64,000 nucleotides of DNA from contig MBPM02000005.1 in assembly GCA_001695595.3 (NCBI GenBank), positions 682,001-746,000 of the forward strand, written 5' to 3'. A model generated the notes under the pieces. It searched no databases, had not been told where the DNA came from, and saw nothing but the letters and a program-made list of their open reading frames with translations. The DNA comes from Plasmopara viticola (taxonomy: Eukaryota; Oomycota; Peronosporomycetes; Peronosporales; Peronosporaceae). This document shows, one piece after another, positions 24,488-35,589 of the stretch. Both the position numbers and the translations under genes were made by a program. Within the stretch, counting starts at the first letter, position 1. Every line of letters starts with the position of its first letter.

Positions 24488-25786
24488 TCACATTATAAAA
24501 TTCGCTTTTGATAGACGTATTCCAGGAATGTAGTAGTACACAAGATACGCTTGTCCGATGGCTTTAATTGCCGTTTTGTCTTCATCCGGTATGTCGGTCA
24601 GGTCTTGCATCATCTTTTCAATGTCGGTCACCCCAGCCTTTTTCCATTCCGAAAATTGATATTCCAAAACTATAAGCGCCATATTACTTTTTTTTTCATC
24701 TGGCCCAACCACAGCCGCGTGTAACATTGTCATCAACTTCGGCATACCGAATGTGCTTGCAAGCGTATCACACAGCGACACTTGGTGAGTAGGGTAGTGC
24801 TCATTAAACTCCTTGACGTAAATCATCCAAAATTTCTTTTCTGGCTCGAGCATGAAGAGCACTGTAAACTGTTCATCACTTTCCTCAACACCTTTCAGCA
24901 GGGCAGACACGATATTGTATGGAGATTTCTCGGTTGCTAGCCCAATTAACTTGAGCACGTGTAGATACGGCTTGCTCTTGGGGTGTAAAGCATTCATCGG
25001 CAACATCGGCATCTTAAGCAACGAGTCGTAATCAATAAACGTGTAGAGGCCAAATACTTCAGTGGCAACAGGATTTTTCTCATACTCCATCATGGGCAGA
25101 CGCTTCAAATACCAGGTCCAAGTAGCAAACCGTGGGCTATCAAAAATGTTTTTATCCCACACGGCTTCGAGTTGCAGCAAATTGAAGACTGTTTGGAGTG
25201 TATATTGATTTTCTAGCCATGAAGAAAGTTGCATTTGCTGCAATTTCCTGACGAGATTTTTCATCGTACTTTGGTCTGCCGCCGCATCTAATATCTCGGA
25301 AAATCGTGCGGCACCATAAAGATTCGTCATTTTCTCAAAGATATATTCATGTGGATTCTTGCCTATGCGAGCACAATATTTACTGGCAAAAAACGCCCAT
25401 AATCTCCATTGTGTGGACCCCATTACTGTCGTCTCCTTTGCATTGCTCACTAAGCTTTCGTAGGCTTCGTGTGGTATCGCGTTCTCTTTCACCAATTTGT
25501 TGAATATCTCGCTCCAGCCGCCCACACCTGCATTTTGATATCTGTACTCGTTTAGGAGGACTTTTTCGATAAAGGTTCGTATGGACATTTCTTGCGCGGA
25601 TATCGATCCCGTCCTGTCTTCGTCGTCGCCACTCGGCCCTATTGCAGCAATGTCATCGCGATCGGTTGGAGGCGAGCGCTCTTCATGTAATGTGGCTGAC
25701 TTAGACTTTGTCCCTGTCGAGTCAGCGGGTGCAGTAGCTGCGAGGACACCGGTCAACAGTGCGATGCGCAAGTAGCGAAAGCGCAT
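24488..25786 (-). CDS. WY-domain secreted effector 2
   Basis: A 432-residue paralogue of effector 1 on the minus strand. The signal peptide spans about 1-21 (MRFRYLRIALLTGVLAATAP-A). EER is at 35-37 and DEDR at 55-58; RxLR is absent. W127/W130, PHEYI at 145-149 and the WY unit W190, Y195, W210, W223, Y226 align position for position with effector 1. The C-terminal FWMIYVKEFNEHY and QFSEWKKAGV segments are kept. It lies tail to tail with the LINE-derived copy B and in tandem with the broken effector 3. Its upstream region uniquely contains a 26-bp minisatellite (25,855-26,020). The start gives the family signal peptide; no alternative in-frame ATG lies close upstream. Confidence 0.85.
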   Translation of the reverse strand: MRFRYLRIALLTGVLAATAPADSTGTKSKSATLHEERSPPTDRDDIAAIGPSGDDEDRTGSISAQEMSIRTFIEKVLLNEYRYQNAGVGGWSEIFNKLVKENAIPHEAYESLVSNAKETTVMGSTQWRLWAFFASKYCARIGKNPHEYIFEKMTNLYGAARFSEILDAAADQSTMKNLVRKLQQMQLSSWLENQYTLQTVFNLLQLEAVWDKNIFDSPRFATWTWYLKRLPMMEYEKNPVATEVFGLYTFIDYDSLLKMPMLPMNALHPKSKPYLHVLKLIGLATEKSPYNIVSALLKGVEESDEQFTVLFMLEPEKKFWMIYVKEFNEHYPTHQVSLCDTLASTFGMPKLMTMLHAAVVGPDEKKSNMALIVLEYQFSEWKKAGVTDIEKMMQDLTDIPDEDKTAIKAIGQAYLVYYYIPGIRLSKANFIM

Positions 25787-25820
25787 TACTTAGGGCTGAC
25801 GAACGAGACTTTTGCACTCT
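25787..25820 (-). promoter_or_regulatory. Conserved 5' leader of effector 2
   Basis: Immediately before the ATG the minus strand reads TCTCGTTCGTCAGCCCTAAG, matching the leader seen before effectors 5, 6, 7 and the broken effector 3 (TCGTTCRTCRCCCT-GAT then ATG). Conservation across copies is seen; a role in transcription start or translation is inferred. Confidence 0.5.
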
Positions 25821-25854
25821 TTTATCTGTAGTAGTAGAGAGAATCTTTTCACTT

Positions 25855-26020
25855 ATGCCGTACCCACTCATGCCCGCACCTGCCTATACGTTCCCGCGCC
25901 CGCACCTGCCTATACGTACCCATGCCCGCACCTGACTGTACGCACCCATGCCCGCACCTGCCTGTGGATACTGCCAAACCGCACCTACAAGTACCCATGT
26001 CCACGCCTGCCTGTCACTGC
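25855..26020. repeat. 26-bp minisatellite upstream of effector 2
   Basis: Four in-phase units have CCCGCACCTG starting at 25,873, 25,899, 25,925 and 25,951, an exact 26-bp period, followed by two decayed units. Each unit joins a GTACCCATG-like word to CCCGCACCTG and CCTATAC. The GTACCCAT word is the one found in the upstream modules of the other effectors, so this looks like local expansion of a promoter word. Confidence 0.85.
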
Positions 26021-26029
26021 TCATCCCAT

Positions 26030-26135
26030 TTAAAATTCGGTAAATTATTGGTAGGTTTGGATATGGGTACACAATGTAGAATTCTGATTCGTACGACAAT
26101 AAAAACCCGACCATATGGCAACTTAGTTTCCACCC
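26030..26135 (-). promoter_or_regulatory. Distal upstream module of effector 2
   Basis: Read on the plus strand it has ATTATTGGTAGG, ATATGGGTAC, TTCTGATTCGTA and a CAACTTAG block, the reverse complement of the module before effector 5 (40,700-40,790) and close to that before effectors 1 and 7. In this gene the minisatellite separates the module from the leader. Confidence 0.5.
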
Positions 26136-26659
26136 TTCAAATTTTTTTGTTTGCGGGTGGAAACTGACGCGGGGCATACTGTATCGATATACTTGTGGAA
26201 TTCGATGGTAGATGAGTCCCACGCCAAGCACTGAAAATGAGAATGGCTGTTGAACCAAGGAGCTTGCAAAAAAGGAAAAGGTAGAAGGCTGCTGCAAAAA
26301 CTAGAGGCGCTTCACTAAAACGTGCCAAATTAAAAAACTATCATGTTGCCGTGGTGGCCTGATAATAAGCGATAGTTTTTTTCTAGAGATTTGGTGGTTG
26401 TGGGGATGTTAATAGCATACGGTATAATCAAATTTTAGATTTTGCAATTGTGTCGAGATTCTAAATAGGCTAGTCAATAACTTTAAGCGCAATAAAGAAT
26501 CGGGTATAGTGAACTTGGTATACTATTAAATCCGCCAGAGTTTTCAGTGTACTTTACGCACACGAAGGAATCGTTTGATACATTGTGAACCTTGAATATT
26601 GCTAGCGTTAACGCTTGCTTCTTATTGCATGTACAACTGGTTGAGCAATATCCGAAATT
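26136..26659. other. Spacer between effectors 2 and 3, no gene
   Basis: No coding sequence is supported. It lies between the upstream module of effector 2 and the shared 3' flank of the broken effector 3. Confidence 0.3.
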
Positions 26660-26985
26660 GTGGATAGCTCTTAAATTTGTGTCTCAGCGTCATCGATTGA
26701 TACTTGTAGTTGAGAACACACACATAAGCGACTCCATGTAATGTGCATATTCTTGCCTTTGTACCAAACTGGTCACAAACATTCATTTAACTACTAATTC
26801 ATGCATTTGAAGTAGCGATACAATCTGCGTCATGATCTAAGGTCTTCTGCAAGCGTTTAGTCAATGTTTGACAAATCATCAAAGCTGCGTAAGATATGCT
26901 TCTACAAACCAATTATTGCTCGACGTAATTCATTGGCTACGAATTGTAAAAAATCAGTTTTTCGTCAGTTTACACACAACACCAA
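26660..26985 (-). repeat. 3' flank of broken effector 3
   Basis: Reverse complement shows TAGCCAATGAAT, a GCATATCTTACGCAGC block and GTTTGTGACCAGTTTGGTA, all found at matching spacing behind effectors 6 and 7. It is also related to 24,120-24,470. Effector copies were thus duplicated with several hundred bases of downstream DNA. Confidence 0.5.
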
Positions 26986-26987
26986 AC

Positions 26988-28259
26988 TCACACAATAAAA
27001 TCCGCCTTTGATAGATGAATTTCCTTCGTGCAGTACTTCCAGTATGCTAGCCAAATAGCTCCGATCGTAAGCCAAATTTTCACGCGGTATTCTGGCTCTA
27101 TATCTGTACTTGTTTCCAGCCTAGACGTCTTCCATTCCGAACATTAAACTTCGAATAATCAGAGCGCTATACTAACTTTTGTTTTCATCTAAGGCAATCA
27201 CAGCCTCGTGTAGCAATGGCATGAGCTTCGGCAGACCGAAAATTGTCGTAAGCGTTTCACACAACGATGCGCCGTCAGGAGCATATCGCTCATGAAACTT
27301 GTTAATGTAAGTCATTCAAAAACGTTTCGCTGGTCCGTACATCAAGAGCAATGTGAGCTGATCATTTTCTTGTTTGACACCTTGCAGCAGCATGGACACG
27401 ACCTTGTCCGGGGATACCATGACATCTAGCATAATTGACTTTAACACTCGCAAGTACTCTTTACGCGGGGGTGTGGAGCGTTCTTCGGCAACGTCAGCAT
27501 CTTGAGCAAACGGCCGTATCCAATAATCTCACAAAGGCCATCTACTTCAGTGTCAACAAGATCGTTCGCATTTGCGGCTTCGTGTAGACGCTTCATATAG
27601 CGGATCTAAGTGGGCTATCAAAAATGTTTTTTGCCACATGTCTTCGAGTTGCAACAAATTGAAACATCTTGGGGTTGATATTGCTTCTTAAGCCATAAAT
27701 AAGTTTGTACCTCCTGCAGCTACTTGCCCAGAGCCTTTGATTTTTCGTCCTTCGCCGCCATAGCTAGCATCTTGTAAAGTGGTCCCGCGCCAAACTCATT
27801 CAACATCCCCTCAACGATATACTCATGTGGATTCTTGCCTACTTGAACACAATATTTACTGGCAATGAAGGCCCACCTTCTTCAAGATTTGGTGACCAAA
27901 AGTGGCTTTTTTGCTCTAACGCCTACCATCTCTTGGAAGAAACCCGCTGGTGAGAGCTTTTGTTTTACCATCGCGGTGAATACTTTACTCGAGCCCTTCA
28001 GAGCGCTGCGTTGAGATTCTGTATTGTCTAGACGGACCTCCTCGACAAATGAGGTATGGTCATTTTCTTTCGAACTGGTAGCGTCCTGACTTCAACTCCA
28101 ACACTCGTCCCTGTTGCATCAATGTTCTTGCGATCGGTTCGAGATGAGCGCTCTTCACGTAATGCAGCTGACTTAACATTTGTCACTTGTCGAATCAGCG
28201 GATGCTGTAGCTGCGAGGATACCGGCCAGTAGTGCGCTGCGCAAGTAGCGAAAGCGCAT
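26988..28259 (-). pseudogene. Broken WY-domain effector 3
   Basis: Seventh family member, disabled. The ATG at 28,259 starts a normal family signal peptide (MRFRYLRSALLAGILAATAS-A), but a small deletion just after it shifts the frame and the reading ends a few codons later, at 28,173. Further downstream the family landmarks (the PHEYI segment near 27,810-27,840, the WY region near 27,600-27,720, the C-terminal region near 27,040-27,200) can be recognised in more than one frame, with additional stops and small deletions. The shared leader and 3' flank are still present. It is in tandem with effector 2 on the same strand. Function as a secreted protein is lost. Confidence 0.85.
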
Positions 28260-28300
28260 GAGCAAGGGTGATGAACGAGATCTATACACTCTCAAATGCA
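28260..28300 (-). promoter_or_regulatory. Leader of broken effector 3
   Basis: Minus strand reads ATCTCGTTCATCACCCTTGC before the ATG, the same leader as in the intact genes. This shows that the leader belongs to the duplicated unit and was present before the gene decayed. Confidence 0.5.
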
Positions 28301-28404
28301 AAGGGGAAAAATAAATTTGTTGGTCCTCGATTCTCAATGAGGAATCTAGTATGTATCTGGCAATAACGACCATGTGACGTCCTTAATATCTATCCTTCGA
28401 AACC

Positions 28405-28515
28405 TTGATGTCGTCAGCCTCATCAACGACCACGATCATCGACAAACTTTGCACGGGCGCAATCAGTGCACGCACTTTAGTCGTGTACGGCAACCAAACA
28501 CCATACTGTATATGA
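28405..28515 (-). repeat. Upstream segment U, copy at effector 3
   Basis: Reads, on the plus strand, a TCAACGACCAC block, GCAATCAGTGCACGC and TCGTGTACGGCAACCAAA. The same segment occurs before effector 5 (40,607-40,680, other orientation on the plus strand, same relative to the gene), before effector 7 (52,960-53,045, inverted relative to the gene) and behind effector 6 (45,245-45,283). Confidence 0.55.
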
Positions 28516-28807
28516 ACACTTGTGAGCGATAATGTCTAAAAATGACCGTAGAAACTATGAAGCATGCATCACGAGGCGGAAAGCAGCCGAGGTGCGTCTG
28601 AGTCAGGTTGTGCGGCTCATCATTATTTGCAAATTCCAGGATGCTATCACGTTGCCGCGACAAAGCTTTAACGAAAGCGCATTCGAATTCTTGAACGCTC
28701 ATTCTTTTGTTACCTTGAAGCGCTTTCTGAAATTTATATTTCGTCTACCTACAAGTCCAATTAAAAACAGGAGATATTGAAGACCACCATTAGAAAGAAC
28801 GACCTTG

Positions 28808-29400
28808 CTAAGTATTTAAAAAGGTTGCTGTGCCATTATAGCGACGCTGGATCAAATGTTTGCTGCGTGTCTTCAGGTTGTCCGACGTAATCGAATCATC
28901 CGACTTGATCAGATCGTTAAATTTGATCGTCGGCTCAATTTTGGTCGTCGACATTTCCACTTTAGGTCCAAAGTGTCTGTCAAGCTCTGAGAGTACAACG
29001 CGCATGGCTTCTAGATCAAAACAGAAAGATTGTGTATTCATTTTCTTCCATCAATATAAGCAAAATCTTTGCGGTCGTAATTTTGTCCACGGTGGCCATC
29101 GTCTGTATCAGGGTCATAGCATTGGAACGATCCGCGAATTTGGGAGCACAGGATCTTCATCCCCCGGCTCTTGGTCAGCAATGTCTTGGGCTCATCGAAT
29201 GAAGCGTGTCACCCAACCAGCCCGTTCGACCATGCCGTAACGATCTCGTTTTCGTCTTTTGCGTCCGAGTCTGGTGGGGCTTTCAGCTTTGCGCGTGAAG
29301 TCATTATTTTGAGGTGGGCAATTTCGTTCGCCGGCGAAGTGATATTTATTGGAGGCTATTGAATTCCATCTAGGGCTCATCATTGAGTAACTCGCGGCTT
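28808..29400 (-). pseudogene. Remnant of unidentified gene X, copy 1
   Basis: A coding-like remnant that I cannot name. A minus-strand frame (28,808-29,041) reads LEAMRVVLSELDRHFGPKVE; further upstream on the same strand, in another frame, it reads ATVDKI-AKILL-MEEN. Related segments occur at 38,890-39,130 (-) and 51,950-52,240 (+), always on the 5' side of an effector and in the same orientation as that effector. All copies have frameshifts or stops, so no intact gene X exists in the window. Its consistent position shows that it was part of the ancestral duplicated block. Confidence 0.45.
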
Positions 29401-30120
29401 ACAGTTCGATCAACGATGCCTTCATAATCAAATAAGGCATAGGCAGGAGTGTGAGATATTACTTTTTGATAATATTCCTCGTTGCTCTAGTCGACTGAAT
29501 TTCCCAAAGCTCTCTGCTAATCCACAGCTACTGTTTTTGATGACGAGTTCGTCCCATGTTCTAGCTTAATCCGCATCACATCAGCCTTAAGGGACTCAGA
29601 AAAAACTTTGATCAGCCAGAAGATTCAAAAACGTGTACCACTGTGCTTGTGGGGCACTATCACATCTTACAAGGCTCCGACCGCACAAATAGTCCCGAAT
29701 TGTCGACTTTAGAGCGGGAAACCGCTAGACGTGCGACCTGCCGAGGCTCTAACTATTGGAATTCTATTTTGCTTGTATGTATGCTCTATAATTGGTGGGT
29801 CAGGATGGGATGTCTATACGAGAGATTGTGCCGTAGATATATTTAAAAAAGGTGGGCCAAATCCGTCACCAATTCGATCGACTTATAGATGTTTGTTTTT
29901 TTAATGTTCGGGCCTTGCGTATGCACCTTTTCTTTTTCAAGCCTGACTGACTTTAATTGCACGAGAAGGTGATCGTTGGTGATCATGTCACCTGGCCAAA
30001 TTGATTTCGACGAGAATGTGTGGGCTATAAGCACTTTTTGCTACTATAAGACCGGCAAATACGCAAACAATACAAATACGCAAACAATACCTGTGTAATT
30101 CAAAGAGTATTACTCAACAC
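29401..30120. other. Intergenic, no gene seen
   Basis: Short frames only. No supported coding sequence, RNA or repeat was found before the LINE-derived copy C. Confidence 0.3.
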
Positions 30121-30469
30121 AGGTGCATCTACTTTTCGGAAAAGGTTGGGGTGACGCCCTCCTTCCAAGCGCGGGGGCTAAAGGCTCGCGCGCTTCGGGC
30201 AGGTGCTCTCGGGCACATGCAGGTCTCTAACGAGTCTCACCCTCGACGCGACGGTCTCCAGCACCAGAGCGCCACCTGGGCTCTTACCAAGTCAGAACTA
30301 CACAAAATAATGGAAGACCCTCACGGCCTCGGTGCTGGCTGCACTGCCCGCCGAACGAGACCCGACGTATGCGGACACCACTCTATGCCGTGGACTAGCC
30401 ATAGAGCCTAGGACGTGCATAACTTGGCAACGCGATAACGTAATACAATACAATACAAGGTGCATCTAC
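30121..30469 (+). mobile_element. Short LINE-derived element, copy C, with target-site duplication
   Basis: Element proper 30,133-30,457 (325 bp), plus strand, ending in an (ATACA)n-type tail. It is flanked by perfect 12-base repeats AGGTGCATCTAC at 30,121-30,132 and 30,458-30,469. Internal deletion junctions are identical to copies A, B and D. Because the duplications are perfect, this insertion should be fairly recent. Confidence 0.92.
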
Positions 30470-31564
30470 GTCGTCTGAAAAGCTGGCTGCGACATGTATA
30501 GATCCGTGAAATAAACGGTCATTTTACAGCTTCAAGATTCTTGAATGTCATAACTTTGATTATAGTAAGGCTTTGGGGAGTCACGGACTAGTTAACAGCG
30601 GAGACGGAATTGAGCATTTCAATATATAAAACATTGGGATGCCTGAGAAGAATGCTAACGGAGTTAAGAGTAAGAATTGGAAGCGTCTAACGGCACATAC
30701 ACTTGCTGTATGCTAATATTGAAATACTCGGCATTGAATTAAGGTTGTACTGACGAGGTCCTGCTGCGGTGCGTGGAATTTCACGCAGAAACATTCACTT
30801 CATACCGCGAGCGGCACGGTATTCTTCATTCAGGTTATGTAGGGCTTATTTTATTTGATGTACGAAATGTGGCACGTGTCATTTAGTAGTGCCTGCCGTA
30901 GACGGTGCTTGCTTGGCCTTCCAGATTGACAGACAAGTTTCTGAGCATGCACCCACCTTTTGGGCAACATGGGGCTTACCATTTGTCATGCGTGAGAATA
31001 TAAGATTAAGAATGAAGTCTAAGGGGTCCTGCTTTGTGATACATGTACGTCGGTACATGATTCACTGACTGATGAGCACACTTCCTCGCAAGACTTCAAT
31101 ATAAACATTCATGTATCAATGTACGACTGAGTGGACATGCATATGACAAGCGAAATCTTTGCGGGTCTTCAATTGCTTGTAGGAGAAGTCAGCAACGCAT
31201 GGCGCTTAACCTTTAGCATCTCATCATAGGCAAAATCGACATGTCTGTAACAGCCATTAACACTAAGTAAAAGACGGTAAGACAAGCGACAAGTCTGGAG
31301 TCTATTCCACCGCTACACGGCTGAACGATATGTCCAGGGTGGAACTCAAGGAAATTTGTTAGGTCACGAGAGTGTCATTAGTCTTACCAAGAATGATATA
31401 CTCTAGAAGGATTTATAGATACTTTAACACTTCTGCGACGTTTCATTGTCTTGCAGCGCGGTTGTTTGGGAATTGTAGGGCGTACGCACAGATGTATTAT
31501 GATAGCGACTCTATCTAGTAGGAAGGTGGGAATGAAGAATTGCGTCGTTAATGTGCGATGAGGG
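30470..31564. other. Intergenic, no gene seen
   Basis: No supported gene, RNA or repeat in this stretch. Confidence 0.3.
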
Positions 31565-31715
31565 CTCGGATGCATGCGCACAAAAGCGTAATGCTTATGC
31601 AGATAAATTCACATTCGATACAAATAACATTTTCTGTTTGTAATGCTATATTGAAAAGACCCTGCTAACGTCAAGGCCATCGCGGATTAGTCGGCTGCAC
31701 TAAGCAAAAAGGATA
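31565..31715 (+). repeat. Dispersed repeat family R2, copy 2
   Basis: Matches 4,835-5,005: TCGGATGCATGCGCACAAA at the left and GTCAAGGCCATCGCGGATTA at the right. It sits about 100 bases before an R4 copy, whereas in the left arm R2 and R4 are about 4.9 kb apart in the same order. This may reflect an internal deletion of one larger element. Confidence 0.45.
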
Positions 31716-31817
31716 GAAAAATAATATCGTAATGTTATTGATTTGTAACCTAAGTACCGTGCAAATGGCACGAATAGAATTCAAAAGAAGCTCATTAAAA
31801 AACAGCAGCAAATCTCA

Positions 31818-32201
31818 TTTGACAAGCACACGCGCCGATTTTATCCTTGCCGGATTTTAAGTGACAGTGTGGTGTTTTTTGTATGGAGCCGAATATTGCC
31901 ATGGGCACCGCACCGCTTGTGTAGACGCCGAGGGGCGAGCTTAAGTAAGTACGGTTAGAACATGGTAGCTTTAAGCTGTTGAAAAAAACAACTTGTCCAG
32001 CTAATACTGCCAGTAAGTACAAGATCATTTTTCAGTCATTTGCGATCAATACCGATTATACGTCGCTACGCACCGCATCGTAGTCGTCTTATCATTCGCA
32101 TATGATGCCTTTACGTCTCGCTTGTTGGTTTTCAGCTTCGAGATTTAGCTAAAACAGAGAAAGGTGGCTGATGTGCTATAGCGTCGCCTAATGAATCATG
32201 T
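31818..32201 (+). repeat. Dispersed repeat family R4, copy 2
   Basis: Diverged copy of 9,900-10,290 with conserved islands over its full length. No reading frame is preserved. Confidence 0.45.
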
Positions 32202-35200
32202 GGAAGTAAAGTGTGCGCAGCTGTAGTAGACTCTGTATAGAAATGAGTCTACTAATTTTGGATAAAACTTGTGGGCACGGTTTATGTGAGACATCATAGT
32301 TCGTCGATGAAGCAACTTTTTATAACATGACACTGACCATACGTAGTGGTCCTTCTCGATGAGGTCTTTATACTATCGTTTCTTGATGAGATTAACAGTA
32401 CACGGCTTAGTTGTCAGCTCGATCGCATAGCTTTATAAACCTTCCCTATTGGTGTCCCAAGCTGTTCTAGTGGGGCTTGATATATGCGCACAAGAGCGAA
32501 ATGTGTCAGCAATTTAAAATTAGGTAATGAATGACAGAAAATGCCTCTTTGATGTATTAACACTTCTCCAGTCACAGATAATATGCGTATTGAAGGTTAA
32601 TTAGGTCTGTTTTTTGTAAAGCGTCCCTAGATCCACCATGTGGTGAGATGGGCTAGGTACCTGGGCGCTAATTATTATTCAAGTCATAAGCTAGGAAATA
32701 TATCTATTTGTTTACCTCTGAGCTCTTTTTTTGTTTGGAAACTCAAACACCCATCCAAAATCCACCACTTTTATAGATTACCTAAGTGATTTTTACAGGC
32801 ATTAATTTCATTGACCGCTGACCCACCTCGATCGTGGCAAGCAACTCCAAAATAATTTGCTCGCGCGGCCTCGAATTTAGATTTGTTAAATGTGACTATC
32901 AACATCCGTCACGATGTGTTGTTTCGATCCATTCCCCTAGTGTCTGTCTATCTAAATAATATTTCTTTGTATTCGGAGTTTCCAATAATAAAGTAAGTTT
33001 TTACACCCCTTAAATATTCCATTTACTAATTATTTTGATATTAAAAAAACAACTTTTTGACCTATTTCTTAAGTTTTTTATTGGTAATTAGTTGCCAGCT
33101 ATCATCCATTTGGACTTGGATCTATTAAAGGATAGGGGTGGTGTTAAGGACATTGTTAGAAGCAAATTCAACCCACCGTTCATACTACATATATCAATAG
33201 AATTAGCCTGTCCGTAGAGTAATGCCGTCGACCCACTGATACGTATAGCATACACCCTTTGATGCTCACATGCTAGTTGCCTTAATCTTTAGCACTGTAG
33301 TGATCTATGTTGCGGTACTTCAGCGCACAGGTATTGGCTTTTGCTTTTTGATATTGTTAGCAAGATTAGAGGCTTTAAAGAAAAAACAACTTGCTCTCAA
33401 GATGTTTGCATAGTGCGTCATTTACCGCGCTTAACTTGGTCGTTCTTTTCATCTTTAACATCGATTGTTATCAATGTCGCTTTGTTCGAATATTGTAGTA
33501 ACTCTATAAGAAGTCCGGAAAGAGAAAACTAGAAAAAGCTCAAGCAAAGTACACTGACAAGCACAAACATCTGATAGGGCGACTCCCATCAAGGCATGTC
33601 AGCGGTAGTTTAAGTGTGTTCATGTAACTATTTAGCCAAGGCGAACGGGTCCGAGCCCACAATGCCCGTATCTAGGTGACATAGCACCTTGAACAGTGGA
33701 GGCGCCCAAGTAGATATGATACCTTCCGATGTCGCTCAATCTGGCCCTAATACATTATGAGCGTTAGATAGACTGGTGTCAAAGTCTGCTATTGTCAATT
33801 TCAACTTGCATTGATCCTACCTCTGAATGTTGACAAGCGTTACCATATTGGTCGGAGAGTAACTTCTTTTTAGATATATGCTATTGAGATACGTCATAAT
33901 TCAATCTGGTGCATGTTTATCGAGCGGGTGCCTTTCACGCATCGAACATCACCATTTTCTAAGGCTTTATTAACATGAAGACAGCTTTTGATGGGAAAAT
34001 CGGCTTTGTGTAACGGCCCGTTAAATTTTATTCCTACCAAGAAGAGTAACATATATAACATTTTTTAAGTGGGTTGGATCGTAATGATGACGAATTAGGT
34101 AGTGGCTTTAAGTTAGCCGGTGCAATCAACGAACAAGAGCCAACTCCTCAAAATTGCTCTTTGTAGCACCTTTAGCGTGACGTAATCGTCGTCACCGGCA
34201 GCGTTGCCGGTAACAGCTTTTATGCAGTGAACTTCAATGTTCTCAAAATACACATGCACTAGAACTACCCATAAGAATAGGCGAATATGCCGTTTTAGAC
34301 CAGAAGAAAGTTCCAAATGTCCCACATTGGGAATGAAGAGACATTATTGGCTAAAAATAATTTAGGATGTGTATACAGCCAGATGAAGTAGAAAAGAATA
34401 ATAGCTTTAGGATGGTAGCAGTAGGGCCAACAGCAAGACTTGAGTAAGAAAATAAGTCGTAAGAGCTTTCACTTAATGTCACTTCACAATTCGTCTCAAG
34501 CAACAAACACTCCTCTTCTTCACCGACTTCGTCCCGTTTGCCCCAAACCTCGTCTGACGACCGACCTTTAATAAGCTTCCACCTCGACTGTGTCACTTTG
34601 GGTGACCACAGCATTGTAAGCAATCTCTGAGCCTAAGGCTGCACTGGCAACTACGCGTACATTATTAGCTTTGTGCCAGAAGCTATTCTGCAAAAAGAAA
34701 ACTCTGTAGGGCCATCAACTTCATTATTGTGGGGAACACGTGCATACCATTTTCTTTCGCCAGGTGAATCGATCCCTGGGCTTTATCAATTTAAAGGAGT
34801 TAATGTACATATACATGCTCGCTATGGCTGCAAAAAAGTCTCACGAGCGAAACAAAGTCGTCAAAACGAATGCGGCCGAATTCATCGGGCGGCGGAAAAC
34901 TATAACAGGTTAGATCTGTCGTCAATATTTCTTGCTTAGCGAAAAGGTTTTCTTGTAAAGACAAAGAAGTCCAAAGCAGTTTTTAGAGGTAATGATCCAG
35001 TGAGAGAAGCCCTCGTTGATGACGTCACGAACGCTAGAAACTAGAACAGAGAGCTCAAGTCAGAAACGACTGCCCACAAAACAATTGACGGGTGAGCTTG
35101 ATGACCAAAGTTTCCAGCGCAATGGGTGATGGGCTTAAAAAATTGTACACTTCCGGAGATTATGGATGATTCACTTACTCTCTGAATTGCAAATTCCCGC

Positions 35201-35300
35201 CTTCGACTTGAAAGAGAAGTACATCCCGGATGTATACACCTCGGCTCGCAGCCCTCTCCCTGCGTGCAAGATATGTGCTTTGTAATATCGACAAATAGCT
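32202..35300. other. Gene-poor stretch with an R1 copy
   Basis: No gene is supported. At 32,560-32,670 the minus strand resembles 48,290-48,390 (CATCTCACCACATGGTGG and CTTCAATACGCATAT-ATCTG), so it holds the third R1 copy. The rest is AT-rich DNA without a recognisable feature. Confidence 0.35.
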
Positions 35301-35319
35301 CGATGTCCATTAAATATTC

Positions 35320-35525
35320 AGCCTTCCATCAAGCGCTTGACAGGCAAATGGCGTGATTATGTTCTGCACGACAAGAATGGCATTCGTCACAATTTCAAAC
35401 TTGATACGATTACAGCAAATGCGAAACGGTAAACGAAAAAAGACAATCAAATTGTCGCTCGGGTCGTCAATCTTTTTAACAAAAAAAGTCGTCATCTCAC
35501 GCGTAAAATTTCCCACAGATTAAGC
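35320..35525 (-). pseudogene. RPB5 pseudogene fragment
   Basis: Minus strand matches the middle of RPB5 (about codons 52-123), including KIDDPSDNL and NAILVVQ. The start, the C-terminal domain and some internal codons are missing. It follows the TilS remnant in the same order and relative direction as the intact pair at 20.8-23.6 kb, so it is part of an inverted copy of that block. Confidence 0.8.
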
Positions 35526-35589
35526 CAAGAAAGGAAGTGTATATATAAAGGGGTGGACTGATAACAATTGGTCGAATCGGTCTTTGAAT

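Noticed and set aside
25884..26297. A 137-residue minus-strand frame upstream of effector 2
   Set aside because: It is composed largely of the antisense of the minisatellite and upstream module (Gly/Ala/Val/Trp repeats) and has no signal or motif.
33630..33680. T-arm-like word (GGGTCCGAGCCC) suggesting a tRNA
   Set aside because: No acceptor stem, D arm or anticodon arm could be folded around it at the right distances.
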